Part shown: piece by piece, positions 17,629 to 27,540 of the stretch | How positions within the stretch are numbered: position 1 is the stretch's first letter | How the letters are laid out: every line of letters starts with the position of its first letter | Assembly: GCF_014207535.1 (NCBI RefSeq) | Contig: NZ_JACHGK010000008.1 | Location: 1-64,000 of the forward strand | Origin: Bacillus benzoevorans | GTDB taxonomy: Bacteria > Bacillota > Bacilli > Bacillales > Cytobacillaceae | DNA length: 64,000 nucleotides | Direction: 5' to 3' | Notes under the pieces: generated by a model | Databases searched by the model: none | Seen by the model: the letters and a program-made list of their open reading frames with translations, nothing else | Told to the model about the DNA's origin: nothing | Program-made: the position numbers and the translations under genes

Positions 17629-18894
17629 ATGTTCAAGTTTAATGATGAAAAAGGGCAATTAAAATGCTCCTTCTGTGGTAAAACGCAGGATCAAGTGCGG
17701 AAACTTGTTGCAGGACCAGGTGTTTACATTTGTGATGAATGCATTGAGTTATGTACTGAAATTGTAGAAGAGGAACTTGGAACTGAAGAAGAAATCGAGT
17801 TTAAAGATGTTCCTAAACCGGCTGAGATTCGTGAAATATTAGATGATTATGTCATTGGACAAGACCGTGCGAAGAAATCATTATCTGTAGCCGTTTATAA
17901 CCATTACAAACGAATTAACTCAAATAGTAAAATTGATGAAGTCGAACTTTCAAAGAGTAATATTGCGATGATAGGACCGACAGGGAGCGGGAAAACCCTT
18001 CTGGCCCAAACATTAGCGCGGATTTTAAATGTGCCATTTGCCATTGCTGATGCGACTTCTTTAACAGAAGCCGGTTATGTAGGGGAGGATGTTGAAAATA
18101 TCCTCTTAAAGCTGATTCAGGCAGCAGATTATGATGTTGAAAAAGCTGAAAAAGGCATTATTTATATCGATGAAATTGATAAAATTGCCCGTAAATCTGA
18201 AAATCCTTCCATTACACGAGATGTATCCGGTGAAGGGGTTCAGCAAGCATTGTTAAAAATATTAGAAGGTACTGTTGCCAGTGTTCCGCCTCAAGGAGGC
18301 AGAAAGCATCCGCATCAGGAGTTCATTCAAATTGATACGACGAATATTTTATTCATCTGCGGCGGCGCATTCGATGGAATTGAAACGATTATTAAACGCC
18401 GTTTAGGTCAGAAAGTAATTGGATTCGGCTCTGATATGAAGGAGCAGGAAATTGATGATAAGGATCTTTTAGCAAAAGTATTGCCTGAGGACTTATTGCG
18501 ATTTGGTTTGATTCCTGAATTTATTGGCCGTTTGCCAATTATCGCCAGTCTTTCACAATTAGATGAAGACGCTTTAGTTGAAATCCTGACTAAACCGAAA
18601 AATGCGTTAGTAAAACAATACCGGAAAATGCTTGAACTCGATGAAGTGGATCTTGAGTTTGAAGAGGATGCTCTTCGCGAGATTGCCAAAAAAGCAATTG
18701 AACGAAAAACAGGAGCCCGCGGACTGCGCTCCATCATTGAAGGCATTATGCTGGATGTCATGTATGATCTTCCATCTCGGGAGGATATTTCTAAATGTAT
18801 CATTACAAAAGATACTGTTTTAGGCGACAGTGCGCCAAAACTTATTCTTTCCGATGGAACGATTGAGGAAGAGAAGAGAAAGACATCCGCTTAA
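17629..18894 (+). CDS. clpX: ClpX, unfoldase subunit of ClpXP protease
   Basis: 421 residues. The N-terminal zinc-binding domain has Cys13, Cys16, Cys35 and Cys38 (CSFC and CDEC). The AAA+ core shows Walker A GPTGSGKT, Walker B IIYIDEIDK and sensor 2 in GARGLRSIIE. The ClpP-docking IGF-type loop is present as VIGFG. It recognises and unfolds substrates and threads them into ClpP, whose gene is not nearby. GGGGTG lies before the ATG. A hairpin terminator follows, and lonB is the next gene. Confidence 0.97.
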   Translation: MFKFNDEKGQLKCSFCGKTQDQVRKLVAGPGVYICDECIELCTEIVEEELGTEEEIEFKDVPKPAEIREILDDYVIGQDRAKKSLSVAVYNHYKRINSNSKIDEVELSKSNIAMIGPTGSGKTLLAQTLARILNVPFAIADATSLTEAGYVGEDVENILLKLIQAADYDVEKAEKGIIYIDEIDKIARKSENPSITRDVSGEGVQQALLKILEGTVASVPPQGGRKHPHQEFIQIDTTNILFICGGAFDGIETIIKRRLGQKVIGFGSDMKEQEIDDKDLLAKVLPEDLLRFGLIPEFIGRLPIIASLSQLDEDALVEILTKPKNALVKQYRKMLELDEVDLEFEEDALREIAKKAIERKTGARGLRSIIEGIMLDVMYDLPSREDISKCIITKDTVLGDSAPKLILSDGTIEEEKRKTSA

Positions 18895-18936
18895 TGGACT
18901 AAGTTTTTCTAGTTACTGTAAAAACAAATGAAAGAT

Positions 18937-19020
18937 AGGCTGGATCATATGATCGAATTCACCTCTTGTCTGACATCGTTTGACAGAGCCGAATTTGTCC
19001 TATGATCCGGCCTTTTCTTA
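18937..19020 (+). terminator. Terminator after clpX
   Basis: AGGCTGGATCATA pairs with TATGATCCGGCCT across a loop of about 50 bases that itself can fold, followed by TTTTCTTATTTT. Confidence 0.65.
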
Positions 19021-19140
19021 TTTTCTAACTAATAAGCTGTCTGTTTCGGACCTTTGCTTTTCGCAAAATCTTGTTTATTCCTAACTTGTCAAGGAAATAC
19101 TAGCAAATAAACCTAGTACTAAATTGCAGGAGGGAATACA

Positions 19141-20811
19141 ATGAGTTGGACAGGAATTGCTCTATTAATACAATTATTCTTCGGCATTGTGATCGGCTTA
19201 TATTTTTGGAATTTATTAAAAAACCAGCGAACACAAAAAATCTCAATTGACCGTGAATCAAGAAAAGAAATGGATCAATTAAAAAAAATGAGAGACATTT
19301 CATTAACTGAACCATTATCAGAGAAAGTCCGACCATCAAGCTTCAATGATATTGTTGGCCAAGAAGATGGAATTAAGGCATTGCAGGCTGCTTTATGTGG
19401 TCCTAATCCACAGCATGTGATTATATATGGCCCTCCTGGGGTAGGAAAAACTGCTGCCGCGAGGCTCGTTTTAGAGGAGGCGAAGAAAAATCAAAAGTCT
19501 CCTTTTCAAAAGACATCCGTTTTTATTGAACTTGATGCGACTACGGCAAGGTTTGATGAAAGAGGAATTGCAGATCCATTAATCGGTTCCGTTCATGATC
19601 CGATCTACCAGGGAGCCGGCGCGATGGGACAAGCGGGAATCCCGCAGCCAAAGCAGGGCGCAGTCACGAATGCCCATGGCGGAGTTTTATTTATCGACGA
19701 AATTGGAGAACTTCACCCGATCCAAATGAATAAACTTCTAAAAGTGCTGGAAGATCGGAAAGTCTTCTTGGAAAGCGCTTACTACAATGAAGAGAACGCA
19801 CAAATACCTACTCATATCCACGATATTTTTAAAAATGGACTGCCTGCCGATTTCCGTCTGATTGGTGCTACGACAAGAACGCCTAGTGAATTGCCGCCGG
19901 CGATCCGTTCACGGTGTATGGAGGTATTTTTCCGCGAGTTAACACAGGATGAAATAGCGATTGTTGGGAAAAAAGCAGCCGATAAAGTGAATTTACATAT
20001 CAGTGAAAAGGGGCTTGAAATTCTATCCTCCTATGCAAGAAACGGACGTGAAGCCGTCAATATGATTCAGCTTTCTACCGGACTGGCCATAACGGAAGAG
20101 CGTGATTACATAAAAGAAGATGACATTCAATGGGTGGTACATTCCAGTCAATTAACCCCAAGGATGGAACGGAAGATCAATCCCGAATCGGCAATAGGAC
20201 TGGTGAATGGGCTGGCTGTTCATGGACCGAATACGGGGGCGCTGCTAGAAATTGAGGTAACCGTCATTCCAGCTAAAATTAAAGGTTCAATCAATATTAC
20301 AGGTATCGTAGAAGAGGAAAGTATTGGTGACCGCAGTAAATCTATCCGCCGCAAAAGCATGGCGAAAGGTTCAGTTGAGAATGTGATCACGGTTTTACGT
20401 GCCATGGGGGTACCGGCTGATGAATACGACATCCATGTTAATTTCCCGGGAGGGGTTCCCATCGATGGTCCGTCTGCCGGCATTGCGATGGCAACAGGAA
20501 TTTATTCAGCTATTTATAAGCTCCCTGTAGACAACAAAATTGCCATGACTGGTGAAATCAGTATTCATGGGAATGTGAAGCCAATTGGCGGAGTGTTTCC
20601 GAAGGTGAAGGCAGCGCAGAAGGCCGGTGTGAAGAGGGTTATCATTCCAAAAGAAAATATGCAGTCCATTTTAAATGAGATTCAAGACATTGAAATTATC
20701 CCGGTAACCCATTTAAACGAAGTATTTCAGCTTGCGCTGCAAAAAGATTACTCTTCCAATAAAGCTTATACAGCTACTTCGATTGACTTAGGTAAAAAGG
20801 AAAGTATCTGA
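19141..20811 (+). CDS. lonB: LonB, membrane-anchored ATP-dependent protease
   Basis: 556 residues. An N-terminal transmembrane segment (residues about 5-25, WTGIALLIQLFFGIVIGLYF) anchors it. The AAA+ domain has Walker A GPPGVGKTAAARL and Walker B GGVLFIDEIGEL. The C-terminal Lon protease domain has the catalytic Ser in DGPSAGIAMA and the Lys after MTGEISIHGNVKPIGGVFPK. In B. subtilis LonB is made in the forespore under sigma-F. I did not find a clear sigma-F promoter, so forespore expression is inferred from the family. GGAGGG precedes the ATG. Confidence 0.94.
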   Translation: MSWTGIALLIQLFFGIVIGLYFWNLLKNQRTQKISIDRESRKEMDQLKKMRDISLTEPLSEKVRPSSFNDIVGQEDGIKALQAALCGPNPQHVIIYGPPGVGKTAAARLVLEEAKKNQKSPFQKTSVFIELDATTARFDERGIADPLIGSVHDPIYQGAGAMGQAGIPQPKQGAVTNAHGGVLFIDEIGELHPIQMNKLLKVLEDRKVFLESAYYNEENAQIPTHIHDIFKNGLPADFRLIGATTRTPSELPPAIRSRCMEVFFRELTQDEIAIVGKKAADKVNLHISEKGLEILSSYARNGREAVNMIQLSTGLAITEERDYIKEDDIQWVVHSSQLTPRMERKINPESAIGLVNGLAVHGPNTGALLEIEVTVIPAKIKGSINITGIVEEESIGDRSKSIRRKSMAKGSVENVITVLRAMGVPADEYDIHVNFPGGVPIDGPSAGIAMATGIYSAIYKLPVDNKIAMTGEISIHGNVKPIGGVFPKVKAAQKAGVKRVIIPKENMQSILNEIQDIEIIPVTHLNEVFQLALQKDYSSNKAYTATSIDLGKKESI

Positions 20812-20857
20812 TGGAATGTTGGATTAAAATACCTGCAGGATGATGAGTAATTAGAAT

Positions 20858-20900
20858 AGGCTTCGGTTCACGCTGTGTTGAAACCGAAGCCTGCCCTTTG
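20858..20900 (+). terminator. Hairpin after lonB
   Basis: AGGCTTCGGTT pairs with AACCGAAGCCT across a loop of 13 bases. Only a weak T run follows (GCCCTTTG), so termination may be partial. Confidence 0.5.
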
Positions 20901-21040
20901 CATAGCAGCGTGAAATAAAGTGAAAACTGAAAAAGGTCGTCTTTTTTTCTTCCATCTTAAAGATGAAAAATGTTTACGGCTGTGCTGTTTCGCCTTAATA
21001 GACATGGGATCATTATTACGATAAAATAAAAATTAGGCAT

Positions 21041-21140
21041 AACTTGATTCAGTAGAAGTCTTCCGCTTCTTTAAGTGGTGGGATGAAAGTTTAGCGTTTG
21101 AAAATTCAGTCAGGATAAACCCTGGATGAATAAAGTCAAG
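21041..21140 (+). repeat. Composite hairpin repeat, copy D (first part only)
   Basis: Outer arms AACTTGATTCAGTAG and GGATGAATAAAGTC are diverged versions of those in copy C. The inner stem CCGCTT/AAGTGG is kept through a G-T wobble, with GGTGGGATGAA following as in copy C. Part two is absent. It ends 33 bases before the lonA start, inside the expected leader of lonA. Confidence 0.7.
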
Positions 21141-21173
21141 TGAGGAAAAAATATACTTTGGAGGTATACAGCA

Positions 21174-23501
21174 ATGGACAATCAAGAAGAATATATCGTC
21201 CCTTTGCTTCCACTCCGGGGTTTGCTCGTTTATCCAACCATGGTGCTGCATTTGGATGTTGGCCGCGATAAATCAGTACAGGCCCTTGAAAAAGCAATGG
21301 TCGATGATCATTTAATTTTCTTAACTACACAAAAGGACTTATCAATTGATGAGCCGGTTGAAGACGATTTATACAGAATGGGTACTTTAACAAAAGTAAA
21401 ACAAATGTTAAAGCTGCCAAATGGAACGATAAGGGTATTAATAGAAGGATTGGTCCGTGCCGAAATCTCCGAGTTTACGGAATACCCGGATTATTATTCC
21501 GTACAGTTAAAGACACATAAAGACCGGACTGATAGGGATACGGAAGATCAGGCATTAATGAGAACCATGCTTGAATACTTTGAACAATACATAAAAATAT
21601 CAAAAAAAATCTCTGCTGAAACGTATGCGACAGTCAGTGATATTGAGGAGCCAGGCAGACTGGCTGATATTATATCGTCCCATTTACCGCTAAAATTGAA
21701 CGAAAAACAGGAAATATTAGAACTGATTGATGTAAAAGACCGGATGAATAGGGTAATTGAAATCATTCATAATGAAAAAGAAGTATTAAATCTGGAAAAG
21801 AAAATCGGTCAGCGTGTGAAAAAATCGATGGAACGAACGCAAAAGGAATATTATTTGCGTGAACAGATGAAAGCGATTCAGAAAGAACTCGGTGATAAAG
21901 AAGGAAAAACGGGGGAAATCGCTGAATTAACCGAGAAAATCGAGAATGCCGGAATGCCGGAACATGTCATGCTTACCGCCTTAAAAGAATTAGAGCGTTA
22001 TGAAAAGGTACCGTCAAGTTCTGCTGAAAGTGCGGTAATCCGTAACTATATTGATTGGCTTATCGCTCTCCCTTGGTCTAAAGCCACTAAAGATGATATT
22101 GATATAGCAAAAGCGGAAAAAATCCTAAATAAAGATCACTATGGACTAGAAAAAGTGAAAGAGCGTGTGTTAGAATATTTAGCCGTGCAAAAGCTGACGA
22201 ACTCTTTAAAAGGACCGATTTTATGTCTTGCTGGTCCTCCTGGAGTCGGAAAAACAAGTCTTGCCCGCTCCGTTGCGACTTCCTTAAACCGGAATTTTGT
22301 TCGTGTTTCCCTTGGAGGCGTTCGTGATGAATCTGAAATTCGCGGTCACAGAAGAACATACGTCGGTGCTATGCCAGGCCGGATTATTCAAGGAATGAAG
22401 AAAGCAGGCACGATAAACCCTGTCTTCCTCCTTGATGAAATTGACAAAATGTCCAATGACTTCCGCGGCGATCCATCGTCTGCGATGCTGGAAGTGCTGG
22501 ACCCTGAACAAAACCATAATTTCAGCGATCATTATATAGAAGAAACCTATGATCTATCTAAGGTCATGTTCATCGCTACTGCAAATGATTTAGCATCTAT
22601 TCCAGGTCCGCTGCGTGACCGGATGGAGATCATTAGCATTGCCGGCTATACGGAATTGGAAAAAATCCACATCGCCATTGATCATCTGCTGCCGAAGCAG
22701 CTTAAAGAACATGGGCTTTCAAAAACACAGCTGCAGGTCCGCGATGAGGCGATTAAAAAAATTGTCCGTTATTATACCAGAGAAGCAGGTGTAAGAAGTC
22801 TTGAACGCCAATTAGCGTCTATATGCCGCAAAACGGCGAAAATTATTGTTTCAGGTGAAAAGAAGCGGGTTGTTTTATCAGAGAAGAATGTGGAAGAATT
22901 CCTTGGGAAAACGATCTTCCACTACGGACAAGCTGAAGCGGAAGATCAAGTGGGGGTTGCAACCGGTTTGGCCTATACGACTGTAGGCGGTGATACATTA
23001 CAGATTGAGGTGTCGCTGGCCCCAGGTAAAGGAAAACTGGTCTTAACCGGGAAATTGGGAGATGTGATGAAAGAGTCGGCACAGGCAGCTTTTAGTTATG
23101 TCCGTTCCAAGACACTTGAACTAGGCATTGATCCGGAATTTCATGAAAAGTATGATATTCATATCCATGTTCCGGAAGGGGCCGTGCCGAAAGACGGGCC
23201 TTCCGCAGGGATCACGATCGCAACTGCTCTTGTTTCTGCTTTGACCGGAAACCCGGTTCGCAAGGAAGTAGGAATGACCGGAGAAATTACTCTTCGCGGA
23301 AGAGTACTGCCAATCGGCGGATTGAAAGAAAAATCATTAGGTGCGCATCGCGCCGGAATTACGAAAATTATCTGCCCTAAAGATAATGAAAAGGATTTAG
23401 ATGACATTCCAGAAAGCGTCCGGGGAGAACTGGAATTTGTTCTTGTTTCCCACGTGGATGAAGTACTGGAGCATGCAATTAGAAGTGAGGGACAGGAATG
23501 A
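21174..23501 (+). CDS. lonA: LonA, ATP-dependent serine protease
   Basis: 775 residues, the full length of LonA. The N-terminal substrate-binding domain (IVPLLPLRGLLVYPTMVLHL) is followed by a coiled region. The AAA+ module has Walker A GPPGVGKTSLARS and Walker B VFLLDEIDKM. The protease domain has Ser in PKDGPSAGITIA and Lys in LPIGGLKEKSLGA. It degrades damaged and regulatory proteins in the cytosol. TTGGAGG precedes the ATG. The stop overlaps the engB start by four bases. No CIRCE or CtsR element is visible upstream; repeat copy D is. Confidence 0.96.
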   Translation: MDNQEEYIVPLLPLRGLLVYPTMVLHLDVGRDKSVQALEKAMVDDHLIFLTTQKDLSIDEPVEDDLYRMGTLTKVKQMLKLPNGTIRVLIEGLVRAEISEFTEYPDYYSVQLKTHKDRTDRDTEDQALMRTMLEYFEQYIKISKKISAETYATVSDIEEPGRLADIISSHLPLKLNEKQEILELIDVKDRMNRVIEIIHNEKEVLNLEKKIGQRVKKSMERTQKEYYLREQMKAIQKELGDKEGKTGEIAELTEKIENAGMPEHVMLTALKELERYEKVPSSSAESAVIRNYIDWLIALPWSKATKDDIDIAKAEKILNKDHYGLEKVKERVLEYLAVQKLTNSLKGPILCLAGPPGVGKTSLARSVATSLNRNFVRVSLGGVRDESEIRGHRRTYVGAMPGRIIQGMKKAGTINPVFLLDEIDKMSNDFRGDPSSAMLEVLDPEQNHNFSDHYIEETYDLSKVMFIATANDLASIPGPLRDRMEIISIAGYTELEKIHIAIDHLLPKQLKEHGLSKTQLQVRDEAIKKIVRYYTREAGVRSLERQLASICRKTAKIIVSGEKKRVVLSEKNVEEFLGKTIFHYGQAEAEDQVGVATGLAYTTVGGDTLQIEVSLAPGKGKLVLTGKLGDVMKESAQAAFSYVRSKTLELGIDPEFHEKYDIHIHVPEGAVPKDGPSAGITIATALVSALTGNPVRKEVGMTGEITLRGRVLPIGGLKEKSLGAHRAGITKIICPKDNEKDLDDIPESVRGELEFVLVSHVDEVLEHAIRSEGQE

Positions 23502-24082
23502 AAATAACAAGTGCCGATATTGTGATCAGCGCGGTAAAGCCTGAGCAATACCCTGAGCAGGATTTACCGGAGTGTGCTTTAGCCGGCCGTTCAAATGTGG
23601 GGAAATCGTCTTTTATTAATAAGCTATTAAATCGAAAAAATTTAGCAAGAACCTCTTCAAAGCCAGGGAAAACACAAACATTAAATTTTTATTTAATTAA
23701 TGAAGAATTTCATTTTGTTGATGTCCCGGGCTATGGTTATGCAAAAGTATCAAAATCAGAACGTGCAGCATGGGGAAAAATGATTGAAACTTATTTAACA
23801 AAAAGAGAGCAGCTGCGTGCCGTCGTATTAATTGTTGATTTACGTCATCCGCCGACAAAGGATGATGTGATGATGTATCATTTTTTAAAACACTATGATC
23901 TGCCTTGTATCATTATCAATACAAAAGCTGATAAAGTTCCAAAATCGAAATGGCAAAAGCATATAAAAATTACAAAAGAAACATTGGAGTTAGATCCAAA
24001 TGATCCCATTATTCTCTTTTCATCAGAAACTGGCTATGGAAAAGACGAGGCTTGGGCTGTATTGAATAGCTTCATGTCATAA
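23498..24082 (+). CDS. engB: EngB/YsxC, GTPase for 50S ribosome assembly
   Basis: 194 residues of TrmE-Era-EngA-EngB-type GTPase: G1 GRSNVGKSS, G3 DVPGYGYAKVS and G4 NTKADKVPKSKW. The protein is essential for late 50S assembly in B. subtilis. It is coupled to lonA through an ATGA overlap, the same arrangement as in B. subtilis. A strong terminator follows, separating it from the hem operon. Confidence 0.94.
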   Translation: MKITSADIVISAVKPEQYPEQDLPECALAGRSNVGKSSFINKLLNRKNLARTSSKPGKTQTLNFYLINEEFHFVDVPGYGYAKVSKSERAAWGKMIETYLTKREQLRAVVLIVDLRHPPTKDDVMMYHFLKHYDLPCIIINTKADKVPKSKWQKHIKITKETLELDPNDPIILFSSETGYGKDEAWAVLNSFMS

Positions 24083-24090
24083 TGAATCGG

Positions 24091-24124
24091 AAAAAGCGGC
24101 GCTTGGTAAAGCGTTGCTTTTTCC
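24091..24124 (+). terminator. Intrinsic terminator after engB
   Basis: AAAAAGCGGCGCT pairs with AAGCGTTGCTTTTT, with one or two mismatches, and is followed by TTCC. Confidence 0.75.
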
Positions 24125-24389
24125 ATTACGGCATCTTGAATATTATATGTTTTTCTGGTACTGTACATATGAAAGAATATTGTCTTTTTTTGTAGCAAAG
24201 TGATTTTGTACTCTTCAATTTTATAGGAGATTAGCACTTGATACCGTGGGCGTGCTTGTATACCGTTGTTTTTCTCCTATAATGATGGATGATGGGAGTT
24301 CAAGATCTGTTCACAATTTTGTCATATCATATAAAGTTCAAATGATATAATGGAAATAATGGGTGATGTTTTTTTAGGGGGATATAAAT
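24125..24389 (+). promoter_or_regulatory. hem operon upstream region with likely -10 element
   Basis: TATAAT lies at 24346-24351, 39 bases before the hemA start. No good -35 is found at 16-18 bases. An inverted pair ATATCAT/ATGATAT (24324-24348) overlaps the -10 and could bind a regulator. It does not match the PerR consensus known to control hemA in B. subtilis. Confidence 0.4.
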
Positions 24390-25736
24390 ATGCATATAGT
24401 AGTAGTTGGAATTAATCATAAAACAGCCCCTGTTGAAATTCGTGAACGGTTAACATTTAATCCATCGCAGCTAGGGGATGCGATGAAAAGCTTGAATGAC
24501 AAAAAAAGTTTATTAGAGAACGTCATTCTATCAACTTGTAATCGTACGGAGATCTATGCGGTTGTCGATCAGCTGCATACAGGAAGATATTATATTAAAG
24601 AATTTTTATCGCAATGGTTTAACATAGAACTTGCTGAATTTTCACCATTTCTGTTCATCTATGAGGAAGATGGTGCAATCGAGCATTTATTAAAAGTTGT
24701 GTGCGGGCTGGATTCACTTGTCCTTGGGGAAACGCAGATTTTAGGGCAGGTTCGTTCAAGCTTTTTATTAGCACAGGAAGAACATACTACAGGAACAGTC
24801 TTTAATGAATTATTTAAAAAAGCGGTAACGCTGGCAAAGCGTGCCCATTCTGAAACAGATATCGGTGCCAATGCCGTATCTGTCAGTTATGCAGCTGTTG
24901 AACTGGCGAAAAAGATTTTTGGTACGCTTGAACAAAAGCATATCCTTATTTTAGGTGCCGGAAAAATGGGAGAGCTTGCCATTCAAAACTTATATGGAAA
25001 TGGTGCGACAAAGGTAACCGTTATCAACCGCACTTATGAAAAGGCACAGCAGCTTGCAGAACGCTTCAGCGGAGCTGCTAAAGCAATGGATGAACTCCAG
25101 TCAGCGCTTGGAGAAGCTGATATTCTAATCAGTTCAACAGGGGCCAAAGACTTTGTGATCACGAAAAACATGGTGGAGAGTGTTCAGAAGCAGCGGAGAG
25201 GCAAACCATTATTTATGGTGGATATTGCGGTACCAAGAGATTTAGATCCTGCGCTTGCTGAACTGGAAAATGTTTTTCTCTATGATATTGACGATTTAGA
25301 GGGAATTGTCGAAGCTAATTTAAAGGAACGGAAAAAAGCGGCTGAAACCATCTCACTTATGGTCGAAGGCGAAATCGTAGAATTTAAGCAGTGGGTCAAA
25401 ATGCTCGGTGTTGTACCGGTTATCTCAGCGCTAAGAGAGAAAGCATTGACGATTCAGGCAGAGACAATGGACAGTTTGGAAAGAAAACTTCCTCATTTAA
25501 GCGAGAGGGATATAAAGGTATTAAATAAACATACGAAAAGCATCATCAATCAGATGCTGAAAGATCCCATTTTACAGGCAAAAGAACTTGCCGGCTCAAA
25601 GGATGCTGATAAGGCTCTGGATTTATTCGTAAAAATCTTTAATATTGAGGAACTAGCTGCCAAGCATCAGGAAGTGAAAGAGGCCGAACGAAAACCGGGA
25701 TACGGAAAATCTGCACAGCCTGCTTTTCCTTCATAA
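24390..25736 (+). CDS. hemA: Glutamyl-tRNA reductase
   Basis: 448 residues. It reduces glutamyl-tRNA to glutamate-1-semialdehyde, the first committed step of the C5 route to tetrapyrroles. The nucleophilic cysteine is Cys50 in LSTCNRTEI. The NADPH-binding motif is LGAGKMGELAI, and a helical dimerisation domain lies beyond residue 320. The product is handed to HemL, encoded at the end of the same operon. GGGGG lies before the ATG. Confidence 0.96.
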   Translation: MHIVVVGINHKTAPVEIRERLTFNPSQLGDAMKSLNDKKSLLENVILSTCNRTEIYAVVDQLHTGRYYIKEFLSQWFNIELAEFSPFLFIYEEDGAIEHLLKVVCGLDSLVLGETQILGQVRSSFLLAQEEHTTGTVFNELFKKAVTLAKRAHSETDIGANAVSVSYAAVELAKKIFGTLEQKHILILGAGKMGELAIQNLYGNGATKVTVINRTYEKAQQLAERFSGAAKAMDELQSALGEADILISSTGAKDFVITKNMVESVQKQRRGKPLFMVDIAVPRDLDPALAELENVFLYDIDDLEGIVEANLKERKKAAETISLMVEGEIVEFKQWVKMLGVVPVISALREKALTIQAETMDSLERKLPHLSERDIKVLNKHTKSIINQMLKDPILQAKELAGSKDADKALDLFVKIFNIEELAAKHQEVKEAERKPGYGKSAQPAFPS

Positions 25737-25751
25737 AAGAGGGTATGGGCT

Positions 25752-26582
25752 ATGATGGATAATTTTATGACAAGGCTGCACGAATTGACAATTGTTCTGT
25801 ATGCCTTATCCGTTTTGCTATATTTTATTGACTTTTTACATCATAACCGGAAGGCAAATAGAACTGCCTTCTGGTTACTTTTATTTGTGTGGATATTGCA
25901 GTCCATTTTTTTATTTTTGTACATGCTTGAAGCAGGCAGGTTTCCTGTCCTTACCCTTGCAGAGGGACTTTATTTTTATACTTGGGTTTTGATCACTTTT
26001 TCTTTAGTCATCAATCGTTTAATGAGAGTGGACTTCATTGTCTTTTTCACGAATGTCATTGGTTTCAGTATGATGGTGATACATACCTTTGCTCCGATTC
26101 AAATTGATCGAACGGTACCAGCTGAGCAGCTTGTATCAGAATTGCTTTTGATTCATATCACTGCCGCGATCCTTTCTTATGGAGCCTTTTCTTTATCGTT
26201 TGTTTTTTCCCTTTTGTATTTATTGCAGTATAATTTACTTAAACGAAAAAAATGGGGAAAAAGGCTTTGGCGAATACCTGATTTAATGAAGCTTGAGCAA
26301 ACGTCCTATATTATGAACGTTACCGGGACCCCGATGCTTTTGATTGGAGTTATACTGGGAACGCAATGGGCTATTCTTAAAATACCGGATATCTCTTGGC
26401 TCGATCCGAAAATTCTTGGTTCGATCTTTACTCTTGTCATCTATTGCGTGATTCTGTATATGCGTATTAGAAAAGGGATTACCGGAAAGACGCTGGCCTT
26501 GTGGAATGTGGCTGCGTTTCTTATTGTATTAATTAACTTTTTCTTAATAGGTAGTTTTTCAAGTTTTCATATTTGGCTTTAA
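25752..26582 (+). CDS. hemX: HemX, membrane protein controlling HemA level
   Basis: 276 residues with about eight hydrophobic helices and the layout of the cytochrome c assembly (CcsA/CcmC-like) family. In B. subtilis HemX lowers the cellular amount of HemA; whether it handles haem is not established. Its position right after hemA and its length match B. subtilis hemX. Two adjacent ATGs (25752 and 25755) are possible starts. The operon continues to hemC after 22 bases. Confidence 0.88.
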   Translation: MMDNFMTRLHELTIVLYALSVLLYFIDFLHHNRKANRTAFWLLLFVWILQSIFLFLYMLEAGRFPVLTLAEGLYFYTWVLITFSLVINRLMRVDFIVFFTNVIGFSMMVIHTFAPIQIDRTVPAEQLVSELLLIHITAAILSYGAFSLSFVFSLLYLLQYNLLKRKKWGKRLWRIPDLMKLEQTSYIMNVTGTPMLLIGVILGTQWAILKIPDISWLDPKILGSIFTLVIYCVILYMRIRKGITGKTLALWNVAAFLIVLINFFLIGSFSSFHIWL

Positions 26583-26604
26583 CTTTTGATTTAGGAGGAA
26601 CATC

Positions 26605-27540
26605 ATGAGAAAAATTATAGTCGGTTCAAGAAGAAGCAAGCTCGCGATGACCCAAACAAAATGGGTAATCGAGCAATTGAAAAAAATAGATGATTCATTT
26701 GAATTTGAGATCAAGGAAATCGTCACAAAAGGTGACAGAATTGTTGATGTCACACTCTCAAAAGTCGGCGGCAAAGGGCTGTTTGTCAAAGAAATTGAAC
26801 AAGCTATGCTAAACGAAGAAATCGATATGGCTGTACATAGTATGAAGGATATGCCGGCTGTTCTGCCTGAGGGACTTGTCATCGGTTGTATTCCTGAAAG
26901 AGAAGATCATCGGGATGCGCTGATTTCAAAAAATCATGAAAAGTTTAATGACTTGAAACCAGGATCCATAATCGGCACAAGCAGTCTGCGCCGAGGTGCC
27001 CAGCTGCTGGCAAAAAGACCTGATTTAGAAATTAAGTGGATTAGAGGCAACATCGATACAAGGCTTGAAAAACTAAAAAATGAAGATTATGCCGCGATCA
27101 TTTTAGCTGCTGCAGGACTTTCAAGGATGGGCTGGGCGCGTGATGTGGTAACGGAATTCCTCGAGCCGGAAATCTGCCTCCCTGCTGTTGGACAAGGTGC
27201 TCTTTCGATTGAATGCCGCGGAAATGATCAGGAATTGCTTCATCTGCTTGAGAAATTCAACTGCAGTCAAACAAGCCGGACCGTTCGTGCAGAAAGAGCC
27301 TATTTAAATAAAATGGAAGGCGGCTGCCAGGTTCCGATTGCCGGTTTTGCTCGTATCAATGACAACGATGAAATCGTCATGACAGGGCTCGTTGCTTCTC
27401 CTGATGGAAAAACAATTTTTAAAACACAGAAGTCAGGCACTGTGCCGGAAAGTGTTGGAGAGGAAACAGCTGATCATTTAATCGCCAATGGGGCGAAGTC
27501 TTTAATTGATGAAGTGAAAAAGGAGCTCGAGGGTGAATGA
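26605..27540 (+). CDS. hemC: Porphobilinogen deaminase (hydroxymethylbilane synthase)
   Basis: 311 residues. It polymerises four porphobilinogens into hydroxymethylbilane on a dipyrromethane cofactor. That cofactor is attached to the cysteine in GGCQVPIAGFA (about residue 240). KGDRIVDVTLSKVGGKGLFV, AVHSMKDMP and GTSSLRRGAQL are the classic substrate- and cofactor-binding motifs. GGAGG precedes the ATG. Its stop overlaps the hemD start (ATGA). Confidence 0.96.
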   Translation: MRKIIVGSRRSKLAMTQTKWVIEQLKKIDDSFEFEIKEIVTKGDRIVDVTLSKVGGKGLFVKEIEQAMLNEEIDMAVHSMKDMPAVLPEGLVIGCIPEREDHRDALISKNHEKFNDLKPGSIIGTSSLRRGAQLLAKRPDLEIKWIRGNIDTRLEKLKNEDYAAIILAAAGLSRMGWARDVVTEFLEPEICLPAVGQGALSIECRGNDQELLHLLEKFNCSQTSRTVRAERAYLNKMEGGCQVPIAGFARINDNDEIVMTGLVASPDGKTIFKTQKSGTVPESVGEETADHLIANGAKSLIDEVKKELEGE

